A stretch of DNA of 17,657 nucleotides from Terfezia claveryi (Eukaryota > Ascomycota > Pezizomycetes > Pezizales > Pezizaceae), in contig WHUX01000597.1 in assembly GCA_015179025.1 (NCBI GenBank), positions 1 through 17,657 on the forward strand, given 5' to 3'. This document shows, piece after piece, positions 17,022 to 17,657 of this stretch; the first letter of the stretch is position 1; each line of letters opens with the position of its first letter. The notes beneath the pieces were generated by a model. It had not been told where the DNA came from, did no database searches, and worked only from the letters and a program-made list of their open reading frames with translations. Position numbers and translations under genes: made by a program.

Positions 17022-17404
17022 GGAATTGTCTTAGGAAATAATAAGGGAAACTCCATTACAGGGTTGAATTGTTTCTGTACCGTAGAAACAGCTGTCACGA
17101 GTTCTCTTTCTGAATCAGTTTCTTCCGCGTCACTAATATTTTCCCAATTATCTGGTTCACTATAATCTGTGACTGATTCACAGCTGACCTGTGTATACGC
17201 TGATCTTATACCATTCGCCATGGTTCTAGATCCCTTCCATATACTCAGCTGGAATCGAGGAATATTTTCCGGTTGGATAGTAACTTGTTCCTGATGGGCA
17301 GGAATTATTGCTCGCACTTTGCTGAGAGCAGGTTCTCCTAGTATTATGTCCATCCAGTCAAATGAGCTACATAGAACATTCGTTCTTCTACATAACCTAT
17401 CCAA
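17003..17404 (-). pseudogene. pol: Outer pol: protease C-terminal end and protease-RT connector
   Basis: This frame shows DIILGEPALSKVRAIIP, the ILG motif of the retroviral-type aspartic protease followed by the connector, then a Ser/Asp/Glu-rich spacer to a stop at 17003-17005. Just before that stop the coding strand has CCCC at 17011-17008. A fifth C would carry the frame into the RT start, so a one-base loss is likely. The preceding protease half lies in two other frames to the right. Confidence 0.8.
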
Positions 17405-17657
17405 TCAAGTTTGATAGTACAAGCTTTGTCTATCATTCCTTTTGAGCCTTTAATTGCAGTACTTAATGATTTTTCTCGATACTTCTAGTTGGTATTTTGT
17501 ACAGGTGTACAAATTGAGAATTGATTAAGTCTCCTCCCTTCATTTGGAGATCAATTAAAGCTAGTGCGGGGTATTCGTTAGCTTTAACGAATACCTTGCT
17601 AAAATCTGGTACCTGTCTTAACAAGGGTCGTTCCTTAATTTTATCCTTGTTGTTTTT
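17330..17657 (-). pseudogene. pol: Outer pol: protease N-terminal half, with Asp-Leu-Gln at the active site
   Basis: From the right edge one frame reads a lysine-rich lead, then ANEYPALALIDLQMKGGDLI at about 17575-17520. The position matches L-I-D-S-G of Ty3 proteases, but the residues after Asp are Leu-Gln. It is followed by SQFVHLYKIP and a stop. A second frame then carries GSKGMIDKACTIKLDW and FYVAHLTGW (about 17440-17360), and a third carries DIILGEP (from 17404). Two one-base shifts therefore lie at about 17470-17500 and 17350-17370. The cleavage function is lost as read. Confidence 0.7.

Larger units (their letters stand above)
1707..17657 (-). mobile_element. Outer chromovirus (Ty3/gypsy LTR retrotransposon), 5' part beyond right edge, split by the inner element
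   Basis: Reading right to left, the window shows the protease region (17657 to about 17330), RT (to about 16155), RNase H (to about 15640), a cysteine-rich module (about 15634-15206 and 4881-4145), integrase (about 4141-2969), GPY/F and chromodomain (3032-2577), a polypurine tract (2387-2395) and the 3' LTR (1707-2386). The inner element (4887-15200, with a 5-bp target duplication) interrupts it. At the insertion point the flanking codons fall in one frame, so the two halves belong to one gene. At least seven nonsense codons and five frameshifts show it is dead. Gag and the 5' LTR are not in the window. Confidence 0.88.

Noticed and set aside
1..17657. A CRISPR array, tRNA or rRNA gene, or bacterial mobile element.
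   Set aside because: No regularly spaced identical repeats with unique spacers, no cloverleaf sequence, no rRNA-like stretch and no bacterial promoter or ribosome-binding pattern was seen. The repeats present are LTRs, simple tandem repeats and hairpins.

Overview
The window is a nest of degenerate LTR retrotransposons. It contains no host gene I can support. All recognisable coding sequence is on the minus strand and belongs to Ty3/gypsy-type elements whose pol ends in a chromodomain (chromoviruses). The style of reverse transcriptase (RT), RNase H and integrase, the TATA-type LTR promoters and the density of nesting suggest a filamentous fungus, probably a basidiomycete. That assignment is inference; the sequence does not name the organism.

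Layout, left to right. (1) 1-681: a broken gag-like reading frame on the minus strand that runs off the left edge. It is followed by AT-rich, apparently noncoding sequence (about 682-1706) with one uncertain plus-strand ORF, short tandem repeats and hairpins. (2) 1707-2386: the 3' LTR (680 bp, TGTAA...TTACA ends) of an 'outer' chromovirus. Its pol reads right to left and occupies 2577-4881 and 15206-17657; its gag and 5' LTR lie beyond the right edge. (3) 4887-15200: an 'inner' chromovirus inserted into the outer pol. It has two LTRs of about 1.46 kb (4887-6348 and 13737-15200) and a perfect 5-bp target duplication, GTTGC, at 4882-4886 and 15201-15205. It carries gag (13688 down to about 10139), RT-RNase H (about 9906-8222), integrase (about 8221-7148) and GPY/F plus chromodomain (about 7147-6593). 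(4) 10309-11757: a solo LTR of the same LTR family, inserted into the inner gag just after its zinc knuckle, with its own 5-bp duplication CTTCC at 10304-10308 and 11758-11762.

The insertions can be ordered. The outer element landed beside or inside the left-hand gag-like sequence, the inner element then hit the outer pol, and a third copy hit the inner gag and collapsed to a solo LTR. All four layers have the same orientation. Both full pol genes carry nonsense codons and frameshifts and could not make an intact polyprotein as read.

The most unusual feature is in the outer element. About 395 codons with two canonical CCHC zinc knuckles and two further Cys/His clusters lie between RNase H and integrase, where Ty3/gypsy elements normally have only a short linker. 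The same protein has Asp-Leu-Gln where the aspartic protease should show Asp-Ser/Thr-Gly. The inner element has no visible protease, and it has a non-tRNA-like primer-binding region that may pair with its own LTR transcript.
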